Below, piece by piece: positions 24,264 through 33,063 of a stretch of 64,000 nucleotides of DNA (position 1 is the stretch's first letter; every line of letters begins with the position of its first letter). Source of the DNA: Persicitalea jodogahamensis. Lineage in GTDB: Bacteria; Bacteroidota; Bacteroidia; Cytophagales; Spirosomataceae. The notes under the pieces were generated by a model that saw nothing but the letters and a program-made list of their open reading frames with translations, was not told where the DNA came from and did no database searches. Both the position numbers and the translations under genes were made by a program. The stretch covers positions 372,001 to 436,000 of the forward strand of contig NZ_BMXF01000001.1 in NCBI RefSeq assembly GCF_014651615.1, in the 5' to 3' direction.

Positions 24264-25538
24264 CTAAATCATCCGGTGCAGCAAAAAGCGCGAGAAGAAA
24301 ATCTTGCCTTCCCGTTTGATGAGCAACTCCACTTCGCGCCCATCGCCCTTTTGAAGCATTTTGTAGATTTCGCTTATGCTTATATCGGCTGCTGCCCGGT
24401 CGTTGACGAACAGTATTTGGTCGCCTTCGGTCAGGCCGGCACGCTGCGCCGGAGAGTCCTTGGCTACAGCTCGTACGTAGTAGTCACGTAGTTTTGAGCC
24501 TGCCGCTACCACTTCCAGCCCGCTCATATCGTGTTCGAAGGCTTCGCGCAAGCGCTTTTTTACCGGCTTCAGCACCATGTAACGATCCTGGTAGTTCATG
24601 GTCACCTTGAAGCGGCGGAGCAGTTCGCAACCTACGTTGCCCTGACGCTCGTCACGGTCGGGTAGTTTGGACCCAAAAGAAGTGCTGTCGGGAAAAGAGG
24701 CGACAATATTGTCCAACTCGAAACGACCAAACTTGATGCGTTCGATCCGGCCCAGGCTACCGTTGATGATACCATTCAGGCCCCGGCCCAGTTGGGTGCG
24801 GATTACTTTTTCGGGCACCGGAATGATGTTGTCTTCAGTTTTATCCAGAAAAAGCGCGTGTCCGGCTCCAGTGTCGATAATGACGCGAATGGGATGCTCG
24901 CGGCCATCGGCAAAGAGCGCCACGGCGTTGGTGAAGGGTTTGGTGTCCTCGATCGTAATCGGATACTTATCCCCTTTTCGCTTACGGTACTTATAGCGAC
25001 CGGGCTCTTCAAGAATCAGCTCCTTATGGTTGAAATCGATCGTGACAACGAAATTATTGAAAATGTCGTAGCCAAAAATGCCGTGAACCGGAACACCCAC
25101 GTATTCCGATAAATGCAGAAAATCTTCGTCCAGAATTAGCAGGTTCTGGTGATTGGCTTTCATGCGCAGCATTGAAAGCGAGTTGTCAAGGGCAACGTGC
25201 GCCGACACAGCCTGTCCTTCACCTGCCCCACTCAGAACAACCGGGCGCGTCAAGTCTAGTTTCTGATTGTTCAATGCATTGGGATCGGTGATAAGCGTGG
25301 TGCTTACGCCTGTATCCAGAATGAAGTGCAACGTGTCTGAGTTATTAATCTGGACCGGAACGATGATCAGATTGGAATGAAATTCAAAGGGAATACGCGT
25401 GATTTTGCGCTTTCCTTCCAGGAAGAAACCGAACTTGTCGGCAGGTTCCCATGCTTCCGACTTTTGCGCGAATACACGGTAGGCACTGCCTGACAACAGG
25501 ATCAGAAAGATGACAATGTAGAATTCCGTTTTTTTCAT
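24264..25538 (-). CDS. Secreted retropepsin-like aspartyl protease with PDZ domain
   Basis: A 424-residue envelope protein with signal peptide to about residue 24 (SGSAYRVFAQ). It holds two aspartyl-protease half-sites, each with the DTG triad: Asp75-Thr-Gly in FILDTGVSTTLI and Asp222-Thr-Gly in VIIDTGAGHALF. The two lobes therefore can form a single active site in one chain, as in pepsin, although the family is closer to retropepsin-like peptidases. Residues about 335-415 are a PDZ domain (AVAKDSPAQRAGLTEGDQILFVNDRAA). Common in Bacteroidota; probably a periplasmic protease that recognises C-termini of substrates. A promoter with CAAAGGTA lies at 25564-25571. Confidence 0.88.
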   Translation of the reverse strand: MKKTEFYIVIFLILLSGSAYRVFAQKSEAWEPADKFGFFLEGKRKITRIPFEFHSNLIIVPVQINNSDTLHFILDTGVSTTLITDPNALNNQKLDLTRPVVLSGAGEGQAVSAHVALDNSLSMLRMKANHQNLLILDEDFLHLSEYVGVPVHGIFGYDIFNNFVVTIDFNHKELILEEPGRYKYRKRKGDKYPITIEDTKPFTNAVALFADGREHPIRVIIDTGAGHALFLDKTEDNIIPVPEKVIRTQLGRGLNGIINGSLGRIERIKFGRFELDNIVASFPDSTSFGSKLPDRDERQGNVGCELLRRFKVTMNYQDRYMVLKPVKKRLREAFEHDMSGLEVVAAGSKLRDYYVRAVAKDSPAQRAGLTEGDQILFVNDRAAADISISEIYKMLQKGDGREVELLIKREGKIFFSRFLLHRMI

Positions 25539-25563
25539 AACTCCCTCACTCCGTAACCTTTAA

Positions 25564-25597
25564 CAAAGGTACTTATTTGGTCTTGTTTAAACACAAA
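25564..25597 (-). promoter_or_regulatory. Bacteroidota promoter of the aspartyl protease
   Basis: On the minus strand TACCTTTG (25571-25564) fits TAnnTTTG, and TTTG (25597-25594) lies 22 bases upstream, slightly over the common spacing. The start codon is at 25538. Confidence 0.55.
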
Positions 25598-25675
25598 TAA
25601 AACTTATTTAGTGTCAAGATATTGTCAAAAATTTTCGTGCCAGTGCCTATTGCTCGGGATTGGATGAAAATTTGG

Positions 25676-25683
25676 TAGTTTTG
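25676..25683 (+). promoter_or_regulatory. -7 element ahead of tpiA
   Basis: TAGTTTTG matches TAnnTTTG 41 bases before the tpiA ATG. The same octamer precedes the RidA gene at 51487. Confidence 0.45.
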
Positions 25684-25724
25684 GGCTTTGTCTCAACCCT
25701 AAAACTGTAACTCACCGCCTCATT

Positions 25725-26489
25725 ATGCGTAAGAAAATAGTAGCTGGTAACTGGAAAATGAATAAGACGCTCGATGAAGCCGTCGCGCTGACCTCGGAAG
25801 TTGTCAATATGATCAATGATGAAGTGTCGGGTCAAGTGGAGGTGATCCTTTGTGTGCCTTCGCTTTACCTGACGACTTTGAAAAAACATACAGAAAGCGC
25901 CGGTAAAATTTCACTCGGTGCGCAAAACTGCCACGAAAAGGCTTCCGGAGCTTATACTGGCGAGATTTCGGCCCCGATGCTGAAAGCCATCCAAATCCCT
26001 AATGTAATTATTGGCCATAGCGAGCGGCGGCAGTACTTCGGCGAAACAAACGCGCAATTGGCTGAGAAGGTGGATATTGCTCTGGAAAATGGCCTGACGC
26101 CCATTTTCTGCTGCGGTGAGTCGCTGGACCAACGGCAGAATGAGGACTACATCGGTTTTGTGAAAAATCAAATTTCCGAAAGCCTCTTCCACCTTACCGC
26201 TGAGCAGCTTTCTTCTGTCGTCATTGCTTACGAACCCATCTGGGCCATCGGTACCGGATTGACCGCCAGCGCAGAGCAAGCTCAGGAAATGCACGCCGCC
26301 CTGCGGGCACATCTTGCCGACAAGTACAGCGCCGAAGTAGCTGACGAGATTTCGATACTTTACGGTGGAAGCGTGGGCGCGGCCAACGCCGCCGAGCTTT
26401 TTGCCAATCCCGACGTAGACGGTGGCCTGGTAGGCGGCGCTTCGCTCAAATCCCGCGACTTTACCGAGATTGTGAAAGCCCGGCAGTAG
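25725..26489 (+). CDS. tpiA: Triose-phosphate isomerase
   Basis: A 254-residue TIM-barrel enzyme that interconverts dihydroxyacetone phosphate and glyceraldehyde 3-phosphate. The N-terminal active site is VAGNWKMNKT (Asn and Lys), His lies in IIGHSERRQYF, the catalytic glutamate in VIAYEPIWAIGTG, and the phosphate loop in SILYGGSVGAANA plus DGGLVGGASL. Length matches the family. A helix-hairpin-helix envelope gene follows 40 bases downstream on the same strand. Confidence 0.97.
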   Translation: MRKKIVAGNWKMNKTLDEAVALTSEVVNMINDEVSGQVEVILCVPSLYLTTLKKHTESAGKISLGAQNCHEKASGAYTGEISAPMLKAIQIPNVIIGHSERRQYFGETNAQLAEKVDIALENGLTPIFCCGESLDQRQNEDYIGFVKNQISESLFHLTAEQLSSVVIAYEPIWAIGTGLTASAEQAQEMHAALRAHLADKYSAEVADEISILYGGSVGAANAAELFANPDVDGGLVGGASLKSRDFTEIVKARQ

Positions 26490-26529
26490 GGTCTTAAAAA
26501 AAACTGGCGTCGTAAAACATCTGCTACGA

Positions 26530-28629
26530 ATGCACAAACCGCTACTTATCAAGTACTTTCTGAGTTTGATGGGTAGCGGTTTTGCTATTGTACTTGCGGC
26601 TGCTTCGGCTTTTGCCCAAACTCCACCCCGCCGTGAGATCGACATCCAGCAGTTTGTCCAGGAGCTTTTTCCCGTTCCCAGCGAGGATATCAATTACAGC
26701 GATCTATTCGAGTCGCTGTTTCAGTTGTACGCCAATCCGCGGGATCTGAATATCGCTACCCGCGACGAACTGGCAGCTACCTACATCCTTTCCGAAAGCC
26801 AGTTGGATGCTTTCATGGACTACCGTACCCAGCTTGGACCGTTGCTTTCTCTTTATGAATTGCAGGCTATTCCCGGCTTCGACCTACCCACGATCCGCCG
26901 ATTGCAGCCTTTTGTAACGGTGCAGACGCAGCGGCTTTCGTTGCGCGAATCGCTCAAAAACCCCACCCAGCACTACCTGATCCTGCGGTCGGAAAGGCTT
27001 CTGGAACAACAAAAGGGTTTTTCAGAGATAGACACCACATCAAGATCTCTCACGCGGTATGCCGGAGACCCCTACCAAGTGTACGCACGTTACCGATACT
27101 CGCGTATCGGTGCTTTCAGCTTTGGGTTCACTGCCGAAAAGGATGCCGGGGAAGTGCTGGCCTGGCGCCCCGAGCGGCAGGTTTTCGGAGCTGACTTCAC
27201 GTCTTTTCACGCTCAGATCATGAACCGGGGGAGGCTCAAAAATCTTATCATCGGTGATTTTCAGATGCAAGCCGGCCAGGGCCTGGTGATGGCGGCGGGT
27301 TTTGCCCTTGGCAAAGGCACCGAAACCATCCTAACTACCTACAGGAGCACGCTCGGCCTGCGGCCTTACACCTCAGTGCTGGAAGCGGGCTTTTTCCGCG
27401 GTACAGCAGCGACAGTTAACGTGCGCAAAAATCTGGATGTCACAGTTTTCGGTTCGGCCACCCGCCGCGATGCAAGTGTGAGTGAGTTGGGCGACGGCCC
27501 CGACGGCACGGTGGTTTCTTCCCTGCTCACTGCCGGGCTGCACCGCACGCCTTCCGAACGAGATAAACAAGGCTTGATCCCCGAGAAAAATATCGGATTC
27601 CATGCGCTCTATACCTTTCCCAAACAAAGCGGTAAGATCGGCATGACGGCTCTCTACACCCATTTTGACGCAACACTACAGCGGCGCGACCTGCCCTACA
27701 ATAGATTTGAATTCACGGGAAAACAAAACCTGACCGTCGGCTTGCACGGGGATTACCATTGGCAGAACTTTCATTTTTTTGGCGAAGGTGCGCGCTCTCA
27801 AAGCGGCGGATTGGGCGGCGTGGGTGGCTTGATCGCCACACTGAGTAAGGCACTGGATTTTACCTTCCAGCTTCGCCACTACGACCGCAATTTCCACACC
27901 TTTTATGGAAATCCGATCACCGAAGGTTCGCGGCCTATCAACGAATCAGGTACGTACTGGGGATTGCGCTACAAACCCAACCGCCGCTGGCAGATCAGCG
28001 GTTTCTACGACCGCTTCCGCTTTCCGTGGCTGAAGTACCAGGTCAACGCACCCTCCGACGGAAACGATCGCCTGCTGCATGTCCGCTACGCGCCTAACAA
28101 ACGCTTTAACGCATTCGCTCTTTTTCACGAAGAACACAAGCAGCGTAATCTGCCGGGAAACACGGCCCCGCTGCCCGACATAACCAACACAATCCGCCGC
28201 ACGGCGGTATTGCAGGCCGAATACGACGTTCCACTAAAATTCGCGGTAAGAACCCGACTGCAAGGCGGAGATTATGCCTTCGTGGGATCTTCACGTTCGC
28301 AGGGATTCACGATTATCCAGGATATTACGTGGCGATTTTCTAGACTCGAATTGAGCGGCCGCGCAGCCTTCTTCTCCACGGATAATTACGACAGCCGCCA
28401 ATACGTCTACGAGAAGGACGTTCTTTACGCTTTCTCGCTGCCTGCCTACTACAATACCGGGACCCGGCACTACGTCATGCTGCGCTATGCCATGTCAAGA
28501 AATCTGAGAATCTGGCTCCGCTGGTCTCAATCACGATTCAGCAACACCGAACTCATTAGTTCCGGCCTCAGCGAAATCCAGGGCAATACTCGCAGTGAAG
28601 TGAAAGCGCAGGTAATGTATTCTTTTTAG
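26530..28629 (+). CDS. Helix-hairpin-helix envelope protein with barrel-like C-terminal region
   Basis: A 699-residue protein with signal peptide to about residue 31 (LAAASAFAQ). After about 35 residues comes a ComEA-like helix-hairpin-helix region (DLNIATRDELAATYILSES, FMDYRTQLGPLLSLYELQAIPGFDLPTIRRLQPF). The remaining 550 residues are rich in aromatic/alternating strands (FSFGFTAEKDAGE, QGLVMAAGFALGKG, GLRYKPNRRWQISGFYDRFRF, YVMLRYAMSRNLRIWLRWSQ), ending in SEVKAQVMYSF, an aromatic terminus typical of outer membrane barrels. HHH domains usually bind DNA without sequence preference. This composite is frequent in Bacteroidota but uncharacterised. The pairing hints at DNA or polymer handling at the outer membrane, which is inference. 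Confidence 0.8.
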   Translation: MHKPLLIKYFLSLMGSGFAIVLAAASAFAQTPPRREIDIQQFVQELFPVPSEDINYSDLFESLFQLYANPRDLNIATRDELAATYILSESQLDAFMDYRTQLGPLLSLYELQAIPGFDLPTIRRLQPFVTVQTQRLSLRESLKNPTQHYLILRSERLLEQQKGFSEIDTTSRSLTRYAGDPYQVYARYRYSRIGAFSFGFTAEKDAGEVLAWRPERQVFGADFTSFHAQIMNRGRLKNLIIGDFQMQAGQGLVMAAGFALGKGTETILTTYRSTLGLRPYTSVLEAGFFRGTAATVNVRKNLDVTVFGSATRRDASVSELGDGPDGTVVSSLLTAGLHRTPSERDKQGLIPEKNIGFHALYTFPKQSGKIGMTALYTHFDATLQRRDLPYNRFEFTGKQNLTVGLHGDYHWQNFHFFGEGARSQSGGLGGVGGLIATLSKALDFTFQLRHYDRNFHTFYGNPITEGSRPINESGTYWGLRYKPNRRWQISGFYDRFRFPWLKYQVNAPSDGNDRLLHVRYAPNKRFNAFALFHEEHKQRNLPGNTAPLPDITNTIRRTAVLQAEYDVPLKFAVRTRLQGGDYAFVGSSRSQGFTIIQDITWRFSRLELSGRAAFFSTDNYDSRQYVYEKDVLYAFSLPAYYNTGTRHYVMLRYAMSRNLRIWLRWSQSRFSNTELISSGLSEIQGNTRSEVKAQVMYSF

Positions 28630-28633
28630 AGCG

Positions 28634-28721
28634 GTCGGCCTTCGGCTTCGATCTTCTAAGATTTACATTGACTACCAGTTGCTTACTCTTTTTTTGTGCC
28701 AAAAGTAAGCCGAAAGCCGAC
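28634..28721. repeat. Nested imperfect palindrome between convergent genes
   Basis: Outer arms GTCGGCCTTCGGCTT (28634-28648) and AAGCCGAAAGCCGAC (28707-28721) pair with one wobble; inside, GCTTACT and AGTAAGC (28681-28710) pair around CTTTTTTTGTGCC. It spans most of the spacer between the HHH gene and the DUF4249 gene, so it may be a bidirectional terminator or a short palindromic mobile repeat. Confidence 0.6.
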
Positions 28722-28741
28722 GGCCCATGGCTATAAGCTCC

Positions 28742-29659
28742 TTACTCCTTCGGCCTTGCCTTCTTGGGATCGATGACCGTTTCGGCGCGGCTGACGGCGG
28801 AGGCACCGAAGAAGCCGAGGGCTTTCTTGCCGTTGGCATTCTTGTTAGAAATATTCGTAGGAATGTTCGCGGGGGGGACGGCGAAAATACCCCCGTTGGT
28901 AGTTTCCTGCCGCACCTGGAACAGGAAGTAATACGATTCCAGTGTGATGCTGTGTAGCTCGACGCCTACGGTGTCGCCCGCCGAGAAAAGTTGGTTAACA
29001 TTGATTGACTGCCGTAGCGGCTGAATGAAAACCAGTCCGTCGGAAGGTGAACCCGGGCTGAACGAGGCATCATAAACCAATGAAATATTTCCTGGGTCGG
29101 TGCCATAGGGCTTGCCGCCTTTCAGGGGTCTGATCCAGTAGGTATCATTCAGGCCCACGAAGTCGCGGGCATAGAACTGCGCAAGATAGCCGTCCTTTGG
29201 GCCTTCGGGAGGATTGATGGGGAAACTTTCTTCTTCGTAGGCCAGCGAGTCTATTTTTGGCACCCGCTTGATTTCGTTGGTGGCGGCGTATTCTTCGCCG
29301 TCGTAGCGAATTTGCAAAGCGTATTTTCCCCCGACACGTCCCAAGGCCACGGTGTCTGACTTAGGCGCCCATGTGTAAATACCCTTACCATTCGCATCTG
29401 TGAATGCATAAACCGTGCCTTTGTCATCGATAACTGTCACCTCAGCCCCAAGGGCTGGCCGGGCCGGGCTATTATCGAAGTAAGCCGCCGAAAGCGTGAG
29501 ACGCACCGTCTGAGGACCAGGCTTGTTGGTGATCCAGCCGTCCACTACCAGTTCGGTGGGGCCTGTCTCAGTTTTGATATTGATGGCGTCCTCGCAGCTT
29601 GTCAAGGAATAAGCTGCCGTGAGCAAACCTAAAAGTATATGAAGGGTACTTTTTTTCAT
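28742..29659 (-). CDS. DUF4249 lipoprotein, partner of the TonB receptor
   Basis: A predicted surface or periplasmic lipoprotein of 305 residues from the ATG at 29659 (MKKSTLHILLGLLTAAYSLTSC, lipobox LTSC); an ATG at 29677 would add six. AGGA lies about 7-10 bases before 29659. The DUF4249 hallmarks are VVDGWITNKPGPQTVRLTLSAAYFDN and AEVTVIDDKGTVYAFTDANGKGIYTW, a beta-sandwich, and LEVQIRYDGEEYAATNEIKRVP-like strands later. It follows the TonB receptor by about 100 bases. Such DUF4249/TonB receptor pairs are widespread in Bacteroidota and are presumed to import an unknown ligand, by analogy with SusD/SusC. Confidence 0.9.
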   Translation of the reverse strand: MKKSTLHILLGLLTAAYSLTSCEDAINIKTETGPTELVVDGWITNKPGPQTVRLTLSAAYFDNSPARPALGAEVTVIDDKGTVYAFTDANGKGIYTWAPKSDTVALGRVGGKYALQIRYDGEEYAATNEIKRVPKIDSLAYEEESFPINPPEGPKDGYLAQFYARDFVGLNDTYWIRPLKGGKPYGTDPGNISLVYDASFSPGSPSDGLVFIQPLRQSINVNQLFSAGDTVGVELHSITLESYYFLFQVRQETTNGGIFAVPPANIPTNISNKNANGKKALGFFGASAVSRAETVIDPKKARPKE

Positions 29660-29764
29660 GACTGTTTTCCTTTTCATGGAATTATTGTTCTCGGAAAGCA
29701 AATGACCCCTGCCACGCGAATTTACGTAGCTGCTTGAAGTCCATTCTATCTCTCCCCGGCTTCT

Positions 29765-32134
29765 TTAAAACTTAAAATTGTAAGTAACGGCCGGAATCAC
29801 CGACCCAATTACCGAAAAGCGTATGGCTTCGGTTGTCAATGGGTTGTCTTCATTCTGCTGGACATAAACCGAGTACGGATTCCGGCGATTGTAGGCGTTG
29901 TACACCGAAAATACCCATTCGCCCTGACCGAGTCCAAACAGTTTTTTTCTGGACTTCAAAGTCGCCGCCAGATCCAAACGATTGTACGACGGGATGCGGT
30001 TGTTGTTGCGGGCGTTGTATACGTTGTGCGGCAACGCCCAGCCATTGTACTCGAAGCGGTTGGTCGGAAAAGTCGCCGGGGTACCCGATGCAAACGTAAA
30101 TGTGGACGATAGCGTCAGCCGCTCTTTCAGATTGTAGATCCCTACCGCCGTAAAGTTGTGGGGCTTGTCAAAGCGGGCCGGAAACCAGTCGTCGTTGTTC
30201 ACACCGTCGATCAGCCGCTCCGTTCGGGCCAGTGTGTAGCTGAGCCAACCTGTGAGGCGCCCTTTGTTTTTTCTCAGGAAAAACTCGGCCCCGAAGGCAC
30301 GGCCTTTGCCAAAGAGCAGATCACCCTCCACGTATCGGTTGAGCAGCAGGTCGGAGTTTCGGACGTAGTCGATCTGGTTTTTCAAATCTTTATAATACAC
30401 TTCTACTGAGGCTTCGTATGTATTGTCGCGAAAATTCTGGAACCAACCCAGGGCAACCTGGTCGGCAATTTCGGGCTTGATGATATTCGTGCTGAGTGTC
30501 CAGACGTCGAGCGGTGAAGTCGCCGCCGTGTTCGAGAGCAGATGCAAGTACTGCGCCGTGCGGTTATAGCTGGCCTTGATCGAGGCCGTCGAACTCAGAC
30601 CGATGTTCATCGAAAACCTTGGCTCCCAGTTACCGTACTGCTTAATGACCTCGCCTTTGGCTACTGCCGTACCCGGCAACACGGGAAACTTGCGCTCCCC
30701 GGGTTGAAGTTCCTGATATTGGTAGACTTGTCCCGGCCCGAGATTTCGGTACAGCGAGTAGCGCAGACCGTATTGCAGCGAAAAGCGATCGGAGATTTTT
30801 TGCTCATTCCCTATGTAAAGCGCCGACTCGTCACCGAAGCGGGAGTCGAGGCTGATGTTGCGGCTTTCGCCGCTGGACACGGCCACGGCATCGCCGGGGC
30901 GGCTGTCATAGCTGATGTACTGTCCGCCGAAGCTGATCTGGTTGTTGGGCGTAAGATAATAGGTGAAGTCAGGCTTCACGCTGGTACTTATAATTTTGGA
31001 ATTCCACTCAAAACGGTCATTGGGAGTCTGGTTGTTGGGGTCTGAATTGATGGAGTAGTCGTAGTTGCTGTAATAGGTCGTAAGGTTCAGGAAGAGTTTA
31101 TTGGAAAAAATGTGGTTCCAACGCGCCGTGGCGGTGCCATTGCCCCAACCGAAGCCAAACACATCGGCCCCAAACACATCGCGCCCAAAGTACCCAGAGG
31201 CGTAAACGGTATTCTTGTCGTTGATGCGGTAGTTTACTTTGGCCGTGAGGTCATAGAAATTAAAGCGGGTTTGCTTCAAATCGCCTTTCAAAAAAGGCTT
31301 GGCCAGCACGTCGATATACGATCGCCGCGCTGCCACAATGAACGACCCGCGCCCGGCCGCAAAAGGCTGCTCGTAGGTCAGCCGTGAGAAAATGGTGCCG
31401 ATGCCGCCGTTGATTTCGCGTTTCTTGGTATTGCCCTCCTTCATCCTGACATCCAGGATGGAAGAAATACGCCCGCCGTATTGTGCCGGAATGCCACCTT
31501 TGATCAGCTTGACATCTTTGACTGCATCGGGATTGAAAACTGAGAAGAAACCGAACAAGTGGGAAGAATTGTAGACAGGGGCCTCGTCAAGCAGGATCAG
31601 GTTCTGCGATACATCACCGCCGCGCACATTAAAGCCCGATGCACCTTCGCCGACGGTAGTTACGCCGGGCAGGAGCTGAATGCTCCTGATAACATCCACC
31701 TCGCCCAGCAGGGCCGGAATCTGGCGAATCGTCTTAATGTCTACCTTATTGACGGACATTTCCAGGCTGCGGACGTTTTCGTCTTCTTTTTTGGTAGAAA
31801 TCACCACTTCTTCCAACTGTTTGCTTTCGGAAGCCATTTCCACATTCCGGCGTTGGTCGGCGTTCAGCGTGACACGTTCGGTCAGCTTTTGGTAGCCGAT
31901 GTAAGTGAACACCAGCGAGTAATCCCCTTCCGGTAACGTGATGGAGTAGAAACCGTATGGATTTGTTACTACGCCTGTGGACGCTTCCCGCACGTAAACC
32001 GATACGCCGATCAAGCCTTCGCCATTGGCGATGTCTTTCACATAGCCGCTGACCGTATATTTTTCCTGAGCGTAGGTATTCAGCGCATTCAGGAGTAGTA
32101 TGCTTAAGCCTGCGATTCGTACTATATTCTTCAT
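29765..32134 (-). CDS. TonB-dependent outer membrane receptor with carboxypeptidase-like N-domain
   Basis: A 789-residue receptor with signal peptide to about residue 22 (LLLNALNTYAQ). Residues 24-105 are the carboxypeptidase-regulatory-like domain (YTVSGYVKDIANGEGLIGVSVYV, ending RRNVEMASESKQL). A TonB plug follows at about 115-235 (IRSIQLLPGVTTVGEGASGFNVRGGDVSQNLILLDEAPVYN). The rest is a 22-strand-type barrel ending in PAVTYNFKF, an aromatic last residue. Upstream, CCAAACTTA and TAAGTTTGG form an inverted repeat over the -7 element. With the DUF4249 gene it forms an uptake pair; its ligand is unknown. Confidence 0.93.
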   Translation of the reverse strand: MKNIVRIAGLSILLLNALNTYAQEKYTVSGYVKDIANGEGLIGVSVYVREASTGVVTNPYGFYSITLPEGDYSLVFTYIGYQKLTERVTLNADQRRNVEMASESKQLEEVVISTKKEDENVRSLEMSVNKVDIKTIRQIPALLGEVDVIRSIQLLPGVTTVGEGASGFNVRGGDVSQNLILLDEAPVYNSSHLFGFFSVFNPDAVKDVKLIKGGIPAQYGGRISSILDVRMKEGNTKKREINGGIGTIFSRLTYEQPFAAGRGSFIVAARRSYIDVLAKPFLKGDLKQTRFNFYDLTAKVNYRINDKNTVYASGYFGRDVFGADVFGFGWGNGTATARWNHIFSNKLFLNLTTYYSNYDYSINSDPNNQTPNDRFEWNSKIISTSVKPDFTYYLTPNNQISFGGQYISYDSRPGDAVAVSSGESRNISLDSRFGDESALYIGNEQKISDRFSLQYGLRYSLYRNLGPGQVYQYQELQPGERKFPVLPGTAVAKGEVIKQYGNWEPRFSMNIGLSSTASIKASYNRTAQYLHLLSNTAATSPLDVWTLSTNIIKPEIADQVALGWFQNFRDNTYEASVEVYYKDLKNQIDYVRNSDLLLNRYVEGDLLFGKGRAFGAEFFLRKNKGRLTGWLSYTLARTERLIDGVNNDDWFPARFDKPHNFTAVGIYNLKERLTLSSTFTFASGTPATFPTNRFEYNGWALPHNVYNARNNNRIPSYNRLDLAATLKSRKKLFGLGQGEWVFSVYNAYNRRNPYSVYVQQNEDNPLTTEAIRFSVIGSVIPAVTYNFKF

Positions 32135-32210
32135 TAAGAACTGATTTTTTTGTTTTGTGTTCCGGAGACATCTCTGAACTTAATGCCCCTTACCGCATAT
32201 CCTTCAATAG

Positions 32211-32240
32211 CCAAACTTAGCCAGGTAGGGTTAAGTTTGG
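32211..32240 (-). promoter_or_regulatory. -7 element inside an inverted repeat before the TonB receptor
   Basis: On the minus strand TAAGTTTG (32219-32212) is a TAnnTTTG element. It lies in one arm of a 9-bp inverted repeat, CCAAACTTA (32211-32219) and TAAGTTTGG (32232-32240). A protein bound there would mask the promoter; the start codon is at 32134. No matching -33 element is seen. Confidence 0.5.
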
Positions 32241-32328
32241 AATAAAAAAATGACCAACTCAAACCTATACGCGATGAACGGGGCAAATGGTGCATTGGAC
32301 AAAATCGTCCGGGCAGGGAATAAGCACA

Positions 32329-32359
32329 GAAAGCCTCTCCGTGTATCGGAGAGGCTTTC
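32329..32359 (-). terminator. Terminator hairpin of rpmB
   Basis: GAAAGCCTCTCC (32329-32340) pairs exactly with GGAGAGGCTTTC (32348-32359) over a 7-base loop, 25 bases beyond the rpmB stop. The T-tract on the minus strand is weak. Confidence 0.7.
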
Positions 32360-32383
32360 ATGTAATTTCTTCGTGCAGACTTG

Positions 32384-32623
32384 TTACAAGCTCAGCGTAC
32401 CCTTCTCTTTGGCTTTTCTAAGCGTAGCCTCCAAACCATTCTTATTGATGGTTCTGATTACTGAAGTAGCTACTTTAAGCGTAATCCACTCACCCGTGGA
32501 AGGTACATAAAAGCGCTTCTTCCGCAGGTTGGGGATAAACTTACGCTTGGTTTTATTATTAGCGTGCGATACGTTGTTACCCACGCGGGTTCTTTTTCCG
32601 GAAACTTGACAAACTCTAGCCAT
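32384..32623 (-). CDS. rpmB: 50S ribosomal protein L28
   Basis: A 79-residue basic protein of the large ribosomal subunit. It shows MARVCQVSGKRTRVGNNVSHANNK, then KRKFIPNLRKKRFYVPSTGEW, and the closing VATSVIRTINKNGLEATLRKA, the expected L28 pattern and length. It has a complete Bacteroidota promoter (32651-32681) and its own terminator. In many Bacteroidota rpmB is followed by rpmG (L33) and a small DUF4295 gene; neither is here. Confidence 0.97.
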   Translation of the reverse strand: MARVCQVSGKRTRVGNNVSHANNKTKRKFIPNLRKKRFYVPSTGEWITLKVATSVIRTINKNGLEATLRKAKEKGTLSL

Positions 32624-32650
32624 GATCTTTCAATTTTGCAAATGAGGGTG

Positions 32651-32681
32651 CAAATATAAGGCGATCAGTTTAAAATTCAAA
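32651..32681 (-). promoter_or_regulatory. Bacteroidota promoter of rpmB
   Basis: On the minus strand TTTG (32681-32678), a 19-base spacer and TATATTTG (32658-32651) match the -33/-7 consensus. Transcription would start near 32645, about 20 bases from the ATG. Confidence 0.75.
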
Positions 32682-32774
32682 TTATGGTTGATTCTTATTC
32701 CTGTTAGTACCTTATATATTATGTATAAACTGCTGATAACAAGAAATTTACCATACTATTTCTATGCGAAAATT

Positions 32775-33041
32775 TTATTTTGAGTCGCCACCTGTCTTTC
32801 GGAAACCGTAGGGACAGTGCAGGCAACCGCTCTGGCAGCAGTAGCCTCTTTTCCGGTGATAAATGGCGGTGAAAACCATGAAGCCCTCTTTGTTTATGTA
32901 AAAATCCTCTTCGGAGAGGCTGGTGCCCGGCTTGCTTCGGGTGGGGGGTGGGACGCGGTAGCTCAATTTGCGGAAGGTTTTGCTAACTTTACCACAAAAC
33001 CTGTTCTTCACCCGTTTTGTTACATAGCGTTCATCAGACAC
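32775..33041 (-). CDS. DUF5522 small cysteine-rich protein
   Basis: A small protein of up to 88 residues with the DUF5522 signature [39 protein letters not shown], in which four Cys could hold a metal ion. The frame has no ATG before the domain, so the start is GTG at 33041 or a later alternative; the N-terminal half ([20 protein letters not shown]) is not part of the usual domain and may not be translated. It is divergent from rocD with a 22-base spacer. Function of the family is unknown. Confidence 0.75.
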   Translation of the reverse strand: MSDERYVTKRVKNRFCGKVSKTFRKLSYRVPPPTRSKPGTSLSEEDFYINKEGFMVFTAIYHRKRGYCCQSGCLHCPYGFRKTGGDSK

Positions 33042-33063
33042 GCTAAATCGAGTCCTTATTCTT

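Noticed and set aside
25911-26693. 260-codon minus-strand frame across tpiA and the next gene's start
   Set aside because: It overlaps two well-supported genes and has no domain.
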